Shown: positions 28,035 through 40,469 of the stretch, one piece after another
Layout: each line of letters opens with the position of its first letter
Position numbering within the stretch: the first letter of the stretch is position 1
Assembly: GCA_000309945.1 (NCBI GenBank)
Contig: CM001633.1
Span: forward strand, 3,498,199-3,562,198
DNA length: 64,000 bases
Direction: 5' to 3'
Origin: Leptolyngbyaceae cyanobacterium JSC-12
GTDB taxonomy: Bacteria > Cyanobacteriota > Cyanobacteriia > Leptolyngbyales > Leptolyngbyaceae
The notes under the pieces: model-generated
Seen by the model: only the letters and a program-made list of their open reading frames with translations
Databases searched by the model: none
Told to the model about the DNA's origin: nothing
Program-made: the position numbers and the translations under genes

Positions 28035-29333
28035 ATGAATAAGATCAGACAATTTTCACAGCGATTGTGCTTACTCCCCACTGCGCAACATGTCAGAGTT
28101 TTACTTGCGATCGCACTGACATTCAGCATAAATGCTTGCCAGCCTCAAAAACCGGCAACTCAACTAAAAATCGGAACTTTGTTACCTGTGACTGGCGATT
28201 TAGCTCAGTATGGCGGTTCCATGCAAGACAGTGCCCGCTTGTTGGTAGACACCGTAAATCAGTGTGGTGGGGTATTAGGACAACCCGTTGATCTCATTGC
28301 TGAAGATGACCAGACTGAACCTGCGGCTGGGGCTGCCGCAATGACGAAACTGGCAGAAGTTGATCGGGTCGCTGGCGTTATCGGAGCCGCATCCAGTGCA
28401 GTCTCTAGTGCAGCAGTGGATATTGCCGTGCGTAACCAGATTGTGATGATTTCTCCATCCAGCACTAGTCCCACATTTACGGAGCGATCGCGCCAGGGCG
28501 ACTTTCAGGGTTTTTGGTTTCGCACTGCCCCACCTGACACCTTCCAGGCAGAAGCCCTTGCCAAACTTGCTCAGGCACAAGGATTCAAGTCCATCGCTAT
28601 TCTTGCTGTAAACAATGACTACGGAAACGGCTTAATCGCTGCCTTCATTCCAGCCTTTGAAGCACTTGGTGGCACTGTGGTTAATAAACAGAAGCCCGTT
28701 CGCTACCCGCCTGATGCCTCAGTCTTTAACTCAGAAGTAGGCGCAGCGTTCAAAGATGAACCCGACGCTGTCTTGCTAATTGCTTACCCAGAAACTGGCA
28801 GCTTAATCATGAAAACCGCCTATCAGCAGGGAGTGTTAGACAAAAAAACGAAGGTGCTAGCCACTGACGGCATGAAGGAACCCAACATTGCAACAACAAT
28901 TGGTAAAAATCCTCAAGGTCAATACATCGCCGCGGGAATATTGGGTACGGCAGCAAGTGCGGGCGGTCCTGGATTAGTTGCGTTACAAAGAGCATATCAA
29001 GCCCGCTTTCAGCGAGAACCTAAAGTTTATGATCCCAACACCTGGGATGCTGGTGCGCTGTTAATGCTTGCAGCAGAAGCCGCCCAGTCCCCTACCGGAT
29101 CTGCTATCAAAGACAAGATTTTAGAAATTGCAAACCCGCCCGGTGAAGTAGTGACGGATATTTGTCAGGCGTTGGCGTTAGTTCGGGAAGGGAAATCAAT
29201 TGATTACCAGGGGGCTAGCAGTAATGTGGACTTGAATAACTTGGGCGATGTCATGGGAAGTTATGACATTTGGACGATCGCAGCGGACGGCAACCTGCAA
29301 GTGGTTGGGGCGATCAAGATTACCAGCAAATAG
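28035..29333 (+). CDS. ABC transporter substrate-binding lipoprotein (amino-acid type)
   Basis: The 432-residue protein is a type I periplasmic binding protein of the Leu/Ile/Val family, resembling NatB-type neutral-amino-acid binders. It starts MNKIRQFSQRLCLLP at 28035 and has a signal peptide ending in the lipobox SINAC with Cys35. The core then begins LKIGTLLPVTGDLAQYGGSMQ, with GAASSAVSSAAVDIA in the middle and KVYDPNTWDAGALLMLA near the end. No permease or ATPase genes are adjacent, so the rest of the transporter is elsewhere. The ligand cannot be told from sequence. The upstream TTG at 27993 is rejected. Confidence 0.85.
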   Translation: MNKIRQFSQRLCLLPTAQHVRVLLAIALTFSINACQPQKPATQLKIGTLLPVTGDLAQYGGSMQDSARLLVDTVNQCGGVLGQPVDLIAEDDQTEPAAGAAAMTKLAEVDRVAGVIGAASSAVSSAAVDIAVRNQIVMISPSSTSPTFTERSRQGDFQGFWFRTAPPDTFQAEALAKLAQAQGFKSIAILAVNNDYGNGLIAAFIPAFEALGGTVVNKQKPVRYPPDASVFNSEVGAAFKDEPDAVLLIAYPETGSLIMKTAYQQGVLDKKTKVLATDGMKEPNIATTIGKNPQGQYIAAGILGTAASAGGPGLVALQRAYQARFQREPKVYDPNTWDAGALLMLAAEAAQSPTGSAIKDKILEIANPPGEVVTDICQALALVREGKSIDYQGASSNVDLNNLGDVMGSYDIWTIAADGNLQVVGAIKITSK

Positions 29334-29453
29334 CGCAAGCCAACGGCAATAGTCAGTCTGAAACCAAGTCCATCCCAATAAAGCATATCTATTTTGTATC
29401 AAATTGTACTGAAAATATCGAGACTGTAGAGTAAGTGGCTAAATTTAAAGAAG

Positions 29454-29885
29454 ATGTACCAATATCGCTTGTCTGCTGCCATGACATTTACAACAATCAA
29501 TACGCCCGAACTCCGCCTCAAGCATTTGGCAAGTATGTCGAATTCCCTGGCACACCGTTTAGAAGTAGCTAGGGCAAATCATGACGACCGTTTGACTGCT
29601 TTATTGGAGCGTGAATACCAGCAATTGATGGCAGATTGCAAATCAGCTTCATTAGATGCCTCCAATCTGCCTTTAGTAAAAGCCATCACTGCCTGGCTGC
29701 AACGTCAGTGGGAAAATCTTGCCGACACAATTCCCAACTGGTATCAACTCCAAATTCAGCAAGTTATCGCCGAAAACGGGCATCCCTGCTGGTTGATCTA
29801 CTATCCCAAAACAGGACAAACTTTTTACACAGAATCCGAGACCGAAATGCAAGCTTGGATCAAAGAAGTGTACTGGAACGCTTAA
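29454..29885 (+). CDS. Conserved hypothetical protein
   Basis: A 143-residue soluble, mostly helical protein. Visible features are a basic helix (LKHLASMSNSLAHRLEVARANHDDRLTALLEREYQQLMADC), a WENLADTIPNWYQLQIQQVI segment and an aromatic C-terminus (CWLIYYPKTGQTFYTESETEMQAWIKEVYWNA). No named family is recognised. The true start may be the ATG at 29481 (MTFTTINTPEL). A strong terminator follows 32 nt after the stop. Confidence 0.6.
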   Translation: MYQYRLSAAMTFTTINTPELRLKHLASMSNSLAHRLEVARANHDDRLTALLEREYQQLMADCKSASLDASNLPLVKAITAWLQRQWENLADTIPNWYQLQIQQVIAENGHPCWLIYYPKTGQTFYTESETEMQAWIKEVYWNA

Positions 29886-29917
29886 ACCACATCCATCAGT
29901 AGGACTGGGATGAGACA

Positions 29918-29955
29918 ATGCCAGGATCGGTGTAACACCGATCCTGGCATTTCTT
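29918..29955 (+). terminator. Strong intrinsic terminator
   Basis: ATGCCAGGATCGGTG (29918-29932) pairs perfectly over 15 bp with CACCGATCCTGGCAT (29936-29950), loop TAA, followed by TTCTTATTT. Confidence 0.9.
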
Positions 29956-30145
29956 ATTTCCAAAGTGTGGGAGGCAGTATAGTTTGGTGAGATTAAACAG
30001 TTTGAATTCAAACAAAGCAGATGTTGTTCTGCACGATCACGGGATGCTCCATCAATCAAAGAAAATCTACTATTCTGTCAAATTTGGAGTGAAATCTGCG
30101 CCAGCTATCCTTCACAATCGTTACAAGGACTTAGGTAGCTTCAGA

Positions 30146-31123
30146 ATGGATATCAAAAACGGATTTGTTGGCACTATCGGCAATACACCTCTAATTCGCC
30201 TGAACAGTTTCAGCAATGAAACGGGATGTGAAATTCTTGGCAAGGCAGAATTTCTAAATCCGGGTGGCTCGGTGAAAGATCGAGCGGCGCTTTACATCAT
30301 CAAAGATGCTGAAGAACAAGGCTTATTGAAACCAGGTGGAACCGTAGTAGAGGGTACGGCAGGAAATACCGGAATTGGCTTAGCCCACATCTGCAATGCC
30401 AAGGGCTACAAGTGCTTAATAATTATTCCAGAAACTCAGTCCCCAGAAAAGATTGATTTGTTGAGAACATTGGGTGCCGAGGTTCGCACAGTTCCAGCAG
30501 TGCCCTATAAAGATCCTAATAACTATGTCAGATTATCGGGCAGAATCGCCTCTGAGATGGAAAACACCATCTGGGCAAATCAATTTGATAATCTGGCAAA
30601 TCGCCGCGCCCACTATGAAACTACTGGTCCAGAAATTTGGCAACAAACTGATGGCACTGTGGATGCTTGGGTGGCAGCAACGGGTACAGGTGGCACCTAC
30701 GCTGGGGTCGCGTTGTACTTAAAGGAAATGAACTCTAACATCAAATGCGTTGTCGCTGATCCCTACGGTAGTGGTCTCTACAGTTACATTAAAACAGGAG
30801 AGCCAAAAGTGGAGGGAAACTCGATTACAGAGGGTATTGGCAATAGCCGTGTAACTGCCAATATGCAGGGGGCACCTGCTGACGATGCAATTCGTATTGA
30901 TGACCAGGAAGCAGTAAGAGTGATCTATCAGTTGCTAGAGAAAGATGGGCTGTTTATGGGCGGCTCGGTTGGGATTAATGTAGGGGCGGCGGTTGCTCTA
31001 GCGAAACAACTGGGCCCTGGGCATACGATTGTAACGGTATTGTGTGATGGAGGTAGCAGATATCAATCTAAATTGTTTAACCGGGCGTGGTTAGCGGAGA
31101 AAGGGCTTTTGCCAACCCCTTAA
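30146..31123 (+). CDS. cysK: Cysteine synthase A (O-acetylserine sulfhydrylase)
   Basis: This PLP enzyme makes cysteine from O-acetylserine and sulfide. The 325-residue chain from ATG 30146 has the PLP lysine Lys44 in NPGGSVKDRAA, the substrate loop GTAGNTGIGLA, PETQSPEK, and the PLP phosphate loop GTGTGGT. Length matches CysK/CysM enzymes. The frame runs open a further 54 codons upstream without family similarity, so the later ATG, preceded by AGG, is preferred. The C-terminal LFNRAWLAEKGL is typical of cyanobacterial cysteine synthases. Sulfate-assimilation genes are not adjacent. Confidence 0.93.
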   Translation: MDIKNGFVGTIGNTPLIRLNSFSNETGCEILGKAEFLNPGGSVKDRAALYIIKDAEEQGLLKPGGTVVEGTAGNTGIGLAHICNAKGYKCLIIIPETQSPEKIDLLRTLGAEVRTVPAVPYKDPNNYVRLSGRIASEMENTIWANQFDNLANRRAHYETTGPEIWQQTDGTVDAWVAATGTGGTYAGVALYLKEMNSNIKCVVADPYGSGLYSYIKTGEPKVEGNSITEGIGNSRVTANMQGAPADDAIRIDDQEAVRVIYQLLEKDGLFMGGSVGINVGAAVALAKQLGPGHTIVTVLCDGGSRYQSKLFNRAWLAEKGLLPTP

Positions 31124-31175
31124 AGAATTTCCTTACCTGCTGTGATCCGAACTGTCTAAATATCTGGGAGTTTCA

Positions 31176-31637
31176 ATGAAATTGTGTTCACGTTGGAGTC
31201 AGCATTTATGGCAACGATTACTTAAAAGGTTGATAATTGGAGGGCTGACAGTGATTGCGTTGGGAAATAGTGCAATTTCAGCGATCGCCACTTCCAATAA
31301 ACCTGCGTCTTTTTCCCCCTCTACTCATGCTTCTCAACTGAACTTTCTGCTGGCTCAGCGGTTGGTTTGTCGTCGAGTGATCCGCGAAGGGGGAACTCCC
31401 TTTTACCCTGGCAACCTCCCACAACCGGGCGCATCTTACCAGATTCTCAACTTTGGAACTAGAGTTGGCGTTGATCAAAACAATCAAGCCACACGTGCCC
31501 CGGATGGACGCTTCTACGTGCGTGTTGCCTATCCGTTTGGTAGCACTCTAAATGGGTACGTGCCGGATCAATATGAAGTCAACGGTAACTTTAGGAGTAC
31601 GTTAGGCGCGTGTGAAGGACGTCCAGCTAGATGGTAA
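31176..31637 (+). CDS. Secreted SH3-like hypothetical protein
   Basis: The 153-residue protein has a signal peptide (LLKRLIIGGLTVIALGNSAISAIA) and a mature part with VCRRVIREGGTPFYP, FGTRVGVD and FYVRVAYPFGSTLNGYVPDQYEV, which looks like a small beta (SH3-type) domain as in many cyanobacterial secreted proteins. The two Cys (V-C-RR and LGACEGR) could form a disulfide. Function unknown. Converges with the NAD(P)HX gene. Confidence 0.62.
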   Translation: MKLCSRWSQHLWQRLLKRLIIGGLTVIALGNSAISAIATSNKPASFSPSTHASQLNFLLAQRLVCRRVIREGGTPFYPGNLPQPGASYQILNFGTRVGVDQNNQATRAPDGRFYVRVAYPFGSTLNGYVPDQYEVNGNFRSTLGACEGRPARW

Positions 31638-31699
31638 GGGAGTTTTTTAGCGCCCTCAATAAATAGCAACACATTAAGGCAGGGTACAGGATGGGGGAG

Positions 31700-33256
31700 T
31701 TAAATTAGTGAAATTTTTTGTGTAAGGGCTGGGATGAGGTAGGTTGCCAGGGTTTGCGGTTCAACACCCAAAATAGTTCGCTCCTGAGCCGCAAGGATTC
31801 CAGCTTGGGCGTGCCACCAAACAGCCGATTTCACAATCTCTAAATGAGATACAAAGGATCGAGAGGCGATCGCCTGAGCCAACAACCCACCAATTAATCC
31901 GGTCAGTATATCGCCACTGCCACCACGCGCCAAAGCGGATGTACTCTCAGGATTGAGCCAGACTTTGTGCGCATCCGCGATCGCAACACGTGCACCCTTC
32001 AACAACACGATCGCACCCGTTTGATTAGCTGCCGCCTGTACAGCCGTCACGCGACAGGTTAATGCCTCTGCTAATTCAGGAAATAGCCGCTGAAACTCTC
32101 CCAAATGTGGAGTCAAAACTGTTGCAGCAGAGCGATTCTGCAAGATTCTTAGAGTTCCTAATTGAGCCAGGGAATTTAAGCCATCTGCATCCAAGACTAA
32201 CGCTCGCTGACTAGCAAGCACGGCTTGTACAACCTTTAGAGCATCCAGCGTCAATCCCGGACCGCAAGCGATTGTTGAGTATTTCTCTAACTCAATGTCA
32301 GCAGGGAAAGCTGCGATCGCGCCAGATGCGGTTTCAGGACAACCAACAATCAGTGCTTCTGGCAAAGATTGGCTCAGAAGGGGCTTGATTGATTCAGGCA
32401 CTGCAATGCTCAACATCCCTACCCCACTAGCACGCGCCCCTAACCCTGCAAGAATAGCTGCACCCACATAGCGATGAGAGCCAGCAACGAGCAATAGATG
32501 TCCTGCTGTGTATTTATGAGCGGTTGGAGATCGCGTCAGAGGAAGATGGGCGATCGCAGCATGCGACGTAATTCGTTGAATCTTTGGTTCCCGCCCCAAC
32601 ACTGCATGAATATCAGCTAACGGAAGATCAAAATCAATCAATTCTGCCTTGCCAATCCACTCTAAAGCATGGTCCTGTAACAAGCCCAACTTCCAAAGTC
32701 CAAGACAAAGCGTGTGAGTTGCCCGAACCGCCGTTCCCAACACCTGCCCCGTGTCAGTATGAAGCCCTGACGGCAAATCAATACTAACAATAGGAATTGA
32801 CGACTGATTAAGCTGAGTAATCGCTCTAGTCAGTTCTCCTTCCAGCGATCGCTCCAGCCCAAAACCAAACAACCCATCCACCCAAAAATCACAGTCCTGC
32901 AAGCCATCAACACTTTCCACAACTGGAATTTCCAAACTGCGGCAATACTGAGCGTGAGCTTGGGTCAACTCCTTCAACTTCTCAAACGGCTGATAAAGCT
33001 TTACCTGGTAACCTTTGAAATACAGCTCCCGTGCTACTACCAGCGCATCCCCGCCATTGTGCCCTGGTCCCACCAAAACCCCAACCCGAATGCCTCGATA
33101 ATAAGGATACTGAATCGCAATCCATTGAGTAATTCGCCCAGCCACCTTCTCCATCAATGCCGCAACAGGCATCCCACCAGCAAATACGCGCCCCTCTATC
33201 TGCCGCATTTGCTCAGCCGTAACAATAAATTGGTCAATCAAATATGCTTCCGCCAT
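31700..33256 (-). CDS. nnr: Bifunctional NAD(P)H-hydrate repair enzyme (epimerase/dehydratase)
   Basis: It repairs hydrated NADH and NADPH. The 518-residue chain joins a YjeF-N epimerase half (about 5-210; GVLVGPGHNGGDALVVAREL, DLPSGLHTDTG) to a ribokinase-like ADP-dependent dehydratase half (about 235-515; HKYTAGHLLLVAGSHRYVGAAILAG, VLDADGLNSLA, and the ATP/ADP site ARGGSGDILTGLIGG). Both domains are complete. It is the usual fused bacterial form. Monocistronic, convergent with the SH3-like gene and 50 nt downstream of the secreted protein at 33307. Confidence 0.93.
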   Translation of the reverse strand: MAEAYLIDQFIVTAEQMRQIEGRVFAGGMPVAALMEKVAGRITQWIAIQYPYYRGIRVGVLVGPGHNGGDALVVARELYFKGYQVKLYQPFEKLKELTQAHAQYCRSLEIPVVESVDGLQDCDFWVDGLFGFGLERSLEGELTRAITQLNQSSIPIVSIDLPSGLHTDTGQVLGTAVRATHTLCLGLWKLGLLQDHALEWIGKAELIDFDLPLADIHAVLGREPKIQRITSHAAIAHLPLTRSPTAHKYTAGHLLLVAGSHRYVGAAILAGLGARASGVGMLSIAVPESIKPLLSQSLPEALIVGCPETASGAIAAFPADIELEKYSTIACGPGLTLDALKVVQAVLASQRALVLDADGLNSLAQLGTLRILQNRSAATVLTPHLGEFQRLFPELAEALTCRVTAVQAAANQTGAIVLLKGARVAIADAHKVWLNPESTSALARGGSGDILTGLIGGLLAQAIASRSFVSHLEIVKSAVWWHAQAGILAAQERTILGVEPQTLATYLIPALTQKISLI

Positions 33257-33306
33257 GAGTGAATTGTAGACGGAGAACTTCTGGCAAACCTATCAGACTC
33301 TTGATT

Positions 33307-34134
33307 TTACCGAACAAAATGAACCCTGGCATCCATTGCCCCCGTCCGCAAATACTGGCTCACACTTTCAGCCTCTTTCTGGTCGAGAAAAGGCCCCACC
33401 GCTAGATGTGGACCCAACGGTGCCCGTTTTGCCTGAATCGCATCAGGTCGCACCCCCATCATCACCATCTTGTTAGCAAGGGTGGCAAACATTTCTGGCG
33501 GAGTAGGCACAACTACTTGATAATGGGACGTTTTTGCCATACCAGGAATAGCACCTTGCGGGTTCATTCCTGCAGCCTGCCCTAAAAAAGATGCACTAGC
33601 ACTAACAACTTGAGCAGCAATCCCTTCCTGCGACAGTCTTACAACTCGCCGCTGTGCTTCTAACTCAGTTGCAAACTCACCTGTTTGGATCACCCGCCGC
33701 CCCTGATATTCACGAACATATGCATTGGGGTCAGAAAGTTGGATTTGCTGCAACAGATAAGGACTATCCCCGTTCACAATTACCTGATAAGCCGAAACAG
33801 GAGAAGTCACAGATCCAAAGGTAGAGGCACCTGGAACTTGCATAGGGGTTGGATAACCAAAGGAACTTTGTGGATAACCAAATCCCGTTCCTGGCATTGT
33901 CATTGGAACTGCTGTTGGTAAATTTTGGGAAGGGGGAGGAACCGGAGCCAAACTGGGTAGATTATTTGCATTTGGGAACGACGGTGGTGGAGGCAGCGCT
34001 TGTTGAGCACGTCCGACTGAGTTTAGAAAAGTAGAAGACGCGATCGCTGCTACAACTACAAGCCCTAAACTCGACGACTTGCGAGACAAAAACTTTAAAA
34101 CGCGGTTCTGCCAGCGGCTCGAATGCGCTTCCAT
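33307..34134 (-). CDS. Secreted Pro-rich, SPOR-like protein
   Basis: The 275-residue protein has an N-terminal membrane/signal helix (LGLVVVAAIASSTFL), a Pro/Ser/Gly-rich linker (about 45-115), then a repeated alpha-beta pattern: VSAYQVIVNGDSPYLLQQIQ with GRRVIQTGEFATELEAQRRVVRLSQEG, and again YQVVVPTPPEMFATLANKM with HLAVGPFLDQKEAESVSQYL. The second pattern resembles SPOR domains (peptidoglycan-binding), but the assignment is by eye. Function unknown. It may share a transcript with the downstream NAD(P)HX gene. Confidence 0.62.
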   Translation of the reverse strand: MEAHSSRWQNRVLKFLSRKSSSLGLVVVAAIASSTFLNSVGRAQQALPPPPSFPNANNLPSLAPVPPPSQNLPTAVPMTMPGTGFGYPQSSFGYPTPMQVPGASTFGSVTSPVSAYQVIVNGDSPYLLQQIQLSDPNAYVREYQGRRVIQTGEFATELEAQRRVVRLSQEGIAAQVVSASASFLGQAAGMNPQGAIPGMAKTSHYQVVVPTPPEMFATLANKMVMMGVRPDAIQAKRAPLGPHLAVGPFLDQKEAESVSQYLRTGAMDARVHFVR

Positions 34135-34443
34135 ACGTCAACCCCTTAGTGTCGTTGCCTATCGCAAGTCATGTTACACGCAGAATATCGGATTGGAGCA
34201 GGAATATCAGTGCAAGAATATTAGCGAGTTGCAGTCCCATCCTCAGCAAGATCCAGATTGATCACTCATGCACCATCGTTGAGTAGAGAACCTCAGAGTT
34301 TACTCATCCAAGACAATAACGATAGAACTTGCAACAACAACAGGATCTTGGTACAAACATGCAATTTCCCTCCATACAAGCAACCACTCTCAGCGTCCTC
34401 CCTTTCCACTCAAAATTCACCCAGCAAAACTTCTCAAAAGATA
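34135..34443. other. Intergenic region upstream of rrn promoter
   Basis: Contains the presumed promoter of the gene at 33307-34134 and the upstream flank of the rrn promoter. I see no gene or repeat. Confidence 0.35.
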
Positions 34444-34472
34444 TTGACAATCAAGGGATGAGGTCTTATATT
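34444..34472 (+). promoter_or_regulatory. Ribosomal RNA promoter (sigma-70 type)
   Basis: TTGACA (34444-34449), 17-nt spacer, TATATT (34467-34472). Start of transcription is expected near 34479, giving a leader of roughly 230 nt before 16S. One base from the consensus -10. Confidence 0.85.
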
Positions 34473-34479
34473 GGTAAAT

Positions 34480-34711
34480 GCGGCTGAAACGGAAGCACTA
34501 AGGCGCAAAACCATAAAAGCCGATAGAACCTAGACAGTTCAATAGTTTGAAAGCCAAAACTATAAAAGGGTCTCGAAATAAAAACTTTGAGAACGGAGCA
34601 AAAGCTCCTCATCGAAGGGAAACTAATAAGACACTTATATCAATTTTTGATTGAATGTTTTAACAACATTTTCCTTCGATGCTTGGATAAAAGAGTCACA
34701 AACTCGATAGC
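34480..34711 (+). other. rrn leader
   Basis: Untranslated leader with hairpins: GGAGC-AAAA-GCTCC at 34595-34608, and a longer-range pair CATCGAAGG (34610-34618) with CCTTCGATG (34673-34681). These likely aid folding or processing of the pre-rRNA; the exact role is inference. Confidence 0.6.
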
Positions 34712-36203
<1,492 letters not shown>

Positions 36204-36333
36204 TTCAGGGAGACCTACCCGCTCTGCTTGTAAAGCGTGTTGTCAGTCTTGACACCCTCCTATCAGAGATGGTCACCCAAGGTCGGTCGAGTCCTTTTCA
36301 CTTGGCTTTCAAACTAGTCTAGGGCATAGAAAT

Positions 36334-36407
<74 letters not shown>

Positions 36408-36411
36408 CTTC

Positions 36412-36484
36412 GGGGGTTTAGCTCAGTTGGTAGAGCGCCTGCTTTGCAAGCAGGATGTCAGCAGTTCGAGTCTGCTAACCTCCA
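36412..36484 (+). tRNA. tRNA-Ala (UGC), in rRNA spacer
   Basis: Acceptor GGGGGTT pairs with AACCTCC, anticodon stem CCTGC/GCAGG around TTTGCAA (anticodon TGC), T arm GCAGA/CTGC-type with TTCGAGT. Four nucleotides separate it from tRNA-Ile. Confidence 0.96.
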
Positions 36485-36570
36485 CTGGAGCGTAAGCTCT
36501 GAATGAAGTTGGATGATTCAGCACCTTCTTTAGAGATTCTAAGAAGACTGCTGGGTTAGTCCAGCGGGTA

Positions 36571-36580
36571 CCTTGAAAAC
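36571..36580 (+). promoter_or_regulatory. Spacer boxA-like antitermination element
   Basis: CCTTGAAAAC matches the conserved spacer boxA core (CTTGAAAA) seen between tRNA-Ala and 23S in cyanobacteria. Role in Nus-factor antitermination is from established knowledge. Confidence 0.5.
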
Positions 36581-36653
36581 TGCATAGAGAAGAAGACAGG
36601 TAGGTGCAGTATCCATAGTGATACTGCAAGACAGACACCAATGAAAGTTTTAG

Positions 36654-39529
<2,876 letters not shown>

Positions 39530-39662
39530 ACTTCCTTATTCATTGGCTTAACCAGCTTCTTCCTCTATGCAGCTTTCATCCGGTGCTGCTAGTTCCCAGT
39601 TCCCTTTATCCACAACTTACACCCACATTCTTGGTCGCAATTGTTTAGTTCTCATATCTATC

Positions 39663-39780
39663 TCCTGGTGTCTATGGCGATGTGGCTCCACCCTGACCCT
39701 TCCCGAACTCAGGTGTGAAACGCATCTGCGGCAAAGATAGTTGGACGGCTGCGTCCCGCAAAAATAGCTCGATGCCAGGA
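39663..39780 (+). rRNA. rrf: 5S ribosomal RNA
   Basis: Starts TCCTGGTGTCTATGGCGATG and ends GCTCGATGCCAGGA; the termini pair (TCCTGGTGTC with GATGCCAGGA). The loop motif CCGAACTCAG is present. Length 118 nt. Lies 133 nt after 23S. Confidence 0.95.
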
Positions 39781-39791
39781 CCGTCTTGGAT

Positions 39792-39828
39792 AAAGACCTG
39801 CATTCTTATAGAATGCAGGTCTTTTATT
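39792..39828 (+). terminator. rrn operon terminator
   Basis: AAAGACCTGCATTC (39792-39805) pairs perfectly with GAATGCAGGTCTTT (39811-39824), loop TTATA, followed by TATTG. Ends the rrn operon before the SSB-like gene. Confidence 0.88.
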
Positions 39829-39903
39829 GATGTTGAAATTTTGTCGTTAGTTTTCTTTTATTTGGGGAATTCTAGATTGGCAGTTTTACATCAGGGGTAA
39901 CTT

Positions 39904-40440
39904 ATGTCGAGTGTTGGGCTAAATAAATGGATTGTTAGTGGACATTTAGCAGCAGATGCAGAGATTAAGATAGTTGACTTGAAAAGCGGTGAGAAGGCTA
40001 AAGTTGCTAAGGCAACAATTTATGTCCGTAAAGCAAGGGGACGAGATGATTCGTTTACAGTTTCTCTCAGTATTTGGGAAGGATCAACTGCTTGGCGTAA
40101 ATTGCCTTTTCTCAAAAAAGGTTCTTTGATTATCTGTACAGGTAGTTTGGAACCAACCCCGTATGTATCAAGTGCTGATAATCTGCCGAAGGCAGGTTTA
40201 TCGATGAACGTTTTAGATATTGATTTAGATACGATTCGAAGTAGTGAGGATGAAAGTCTTGCCTCTCAAGGTGATTCGCAACTAGAGGTTGTTGAGGAAA
40301 AGGTTTTACCTCAGCCAACAAAGCAACAAATACAGGCTGAGCAAGTTAATGGTAACAACTCGACTAAATCTCAACAGATTACAACGTCAGGAGAAGTTGC
40401 TAAAAATCCGGCAGTTGTTGATAAGGTGAAGCAAAATTAG
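39904..40440 (+). CDS. Single-stranded DNA-binding-like (OB-fold) protein
   Basis: The 178-residue protein has an OB-fold-like N-terminal 105 residues (LNKWIVSGHLAADAEIKIVDLKSGEKAKVAKATIYVRKA, then FTVSLSIWEGSTAWRKLPFLKKGSLIICTGSLEP) as in SSB proteins, and an acidic/Gln/Asn-rich tail. Unlike canonical SSB it does not end in the DIPF-type acidic tip but in VDKVKQN. The base composition is more AT-rich than its neighbours. A good ribosome site (AGGGG, six bases before ATG) is present. It is a lone gene behind the rrn terminator. It could be an auxiliary or phage-derived SSB; main SSB status is not supported. Confidence 0.68.
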   Translation: MSSVGLNKWIVSGHLAADAEIKIVDLKSGEKAKVAKATIYVRKARGRDDSFTVSLSIWEGSTAWRKLPFLKKGSLIICTGSLEPTPYVSSADNLPKAGLSMNVLDIDLDTIRSSEDESLASQGDSQLEVVEEKVLPQPTKQQIQAEQVNGNNSTKSQQITTSGEVAKNPAVVDKVKQN

Positions 40441-40469
40441 AAAGCATCTGTGAGGTTGTTGCAAGGTTT

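Noticed and set aside
29984-30145. N-terminal extension of cysK by 54 codons
   Set aside because: The region is not similar to cysteine synthases; the downstream ATG at 30146 has the expected N-terminus and a possible ribosome site.
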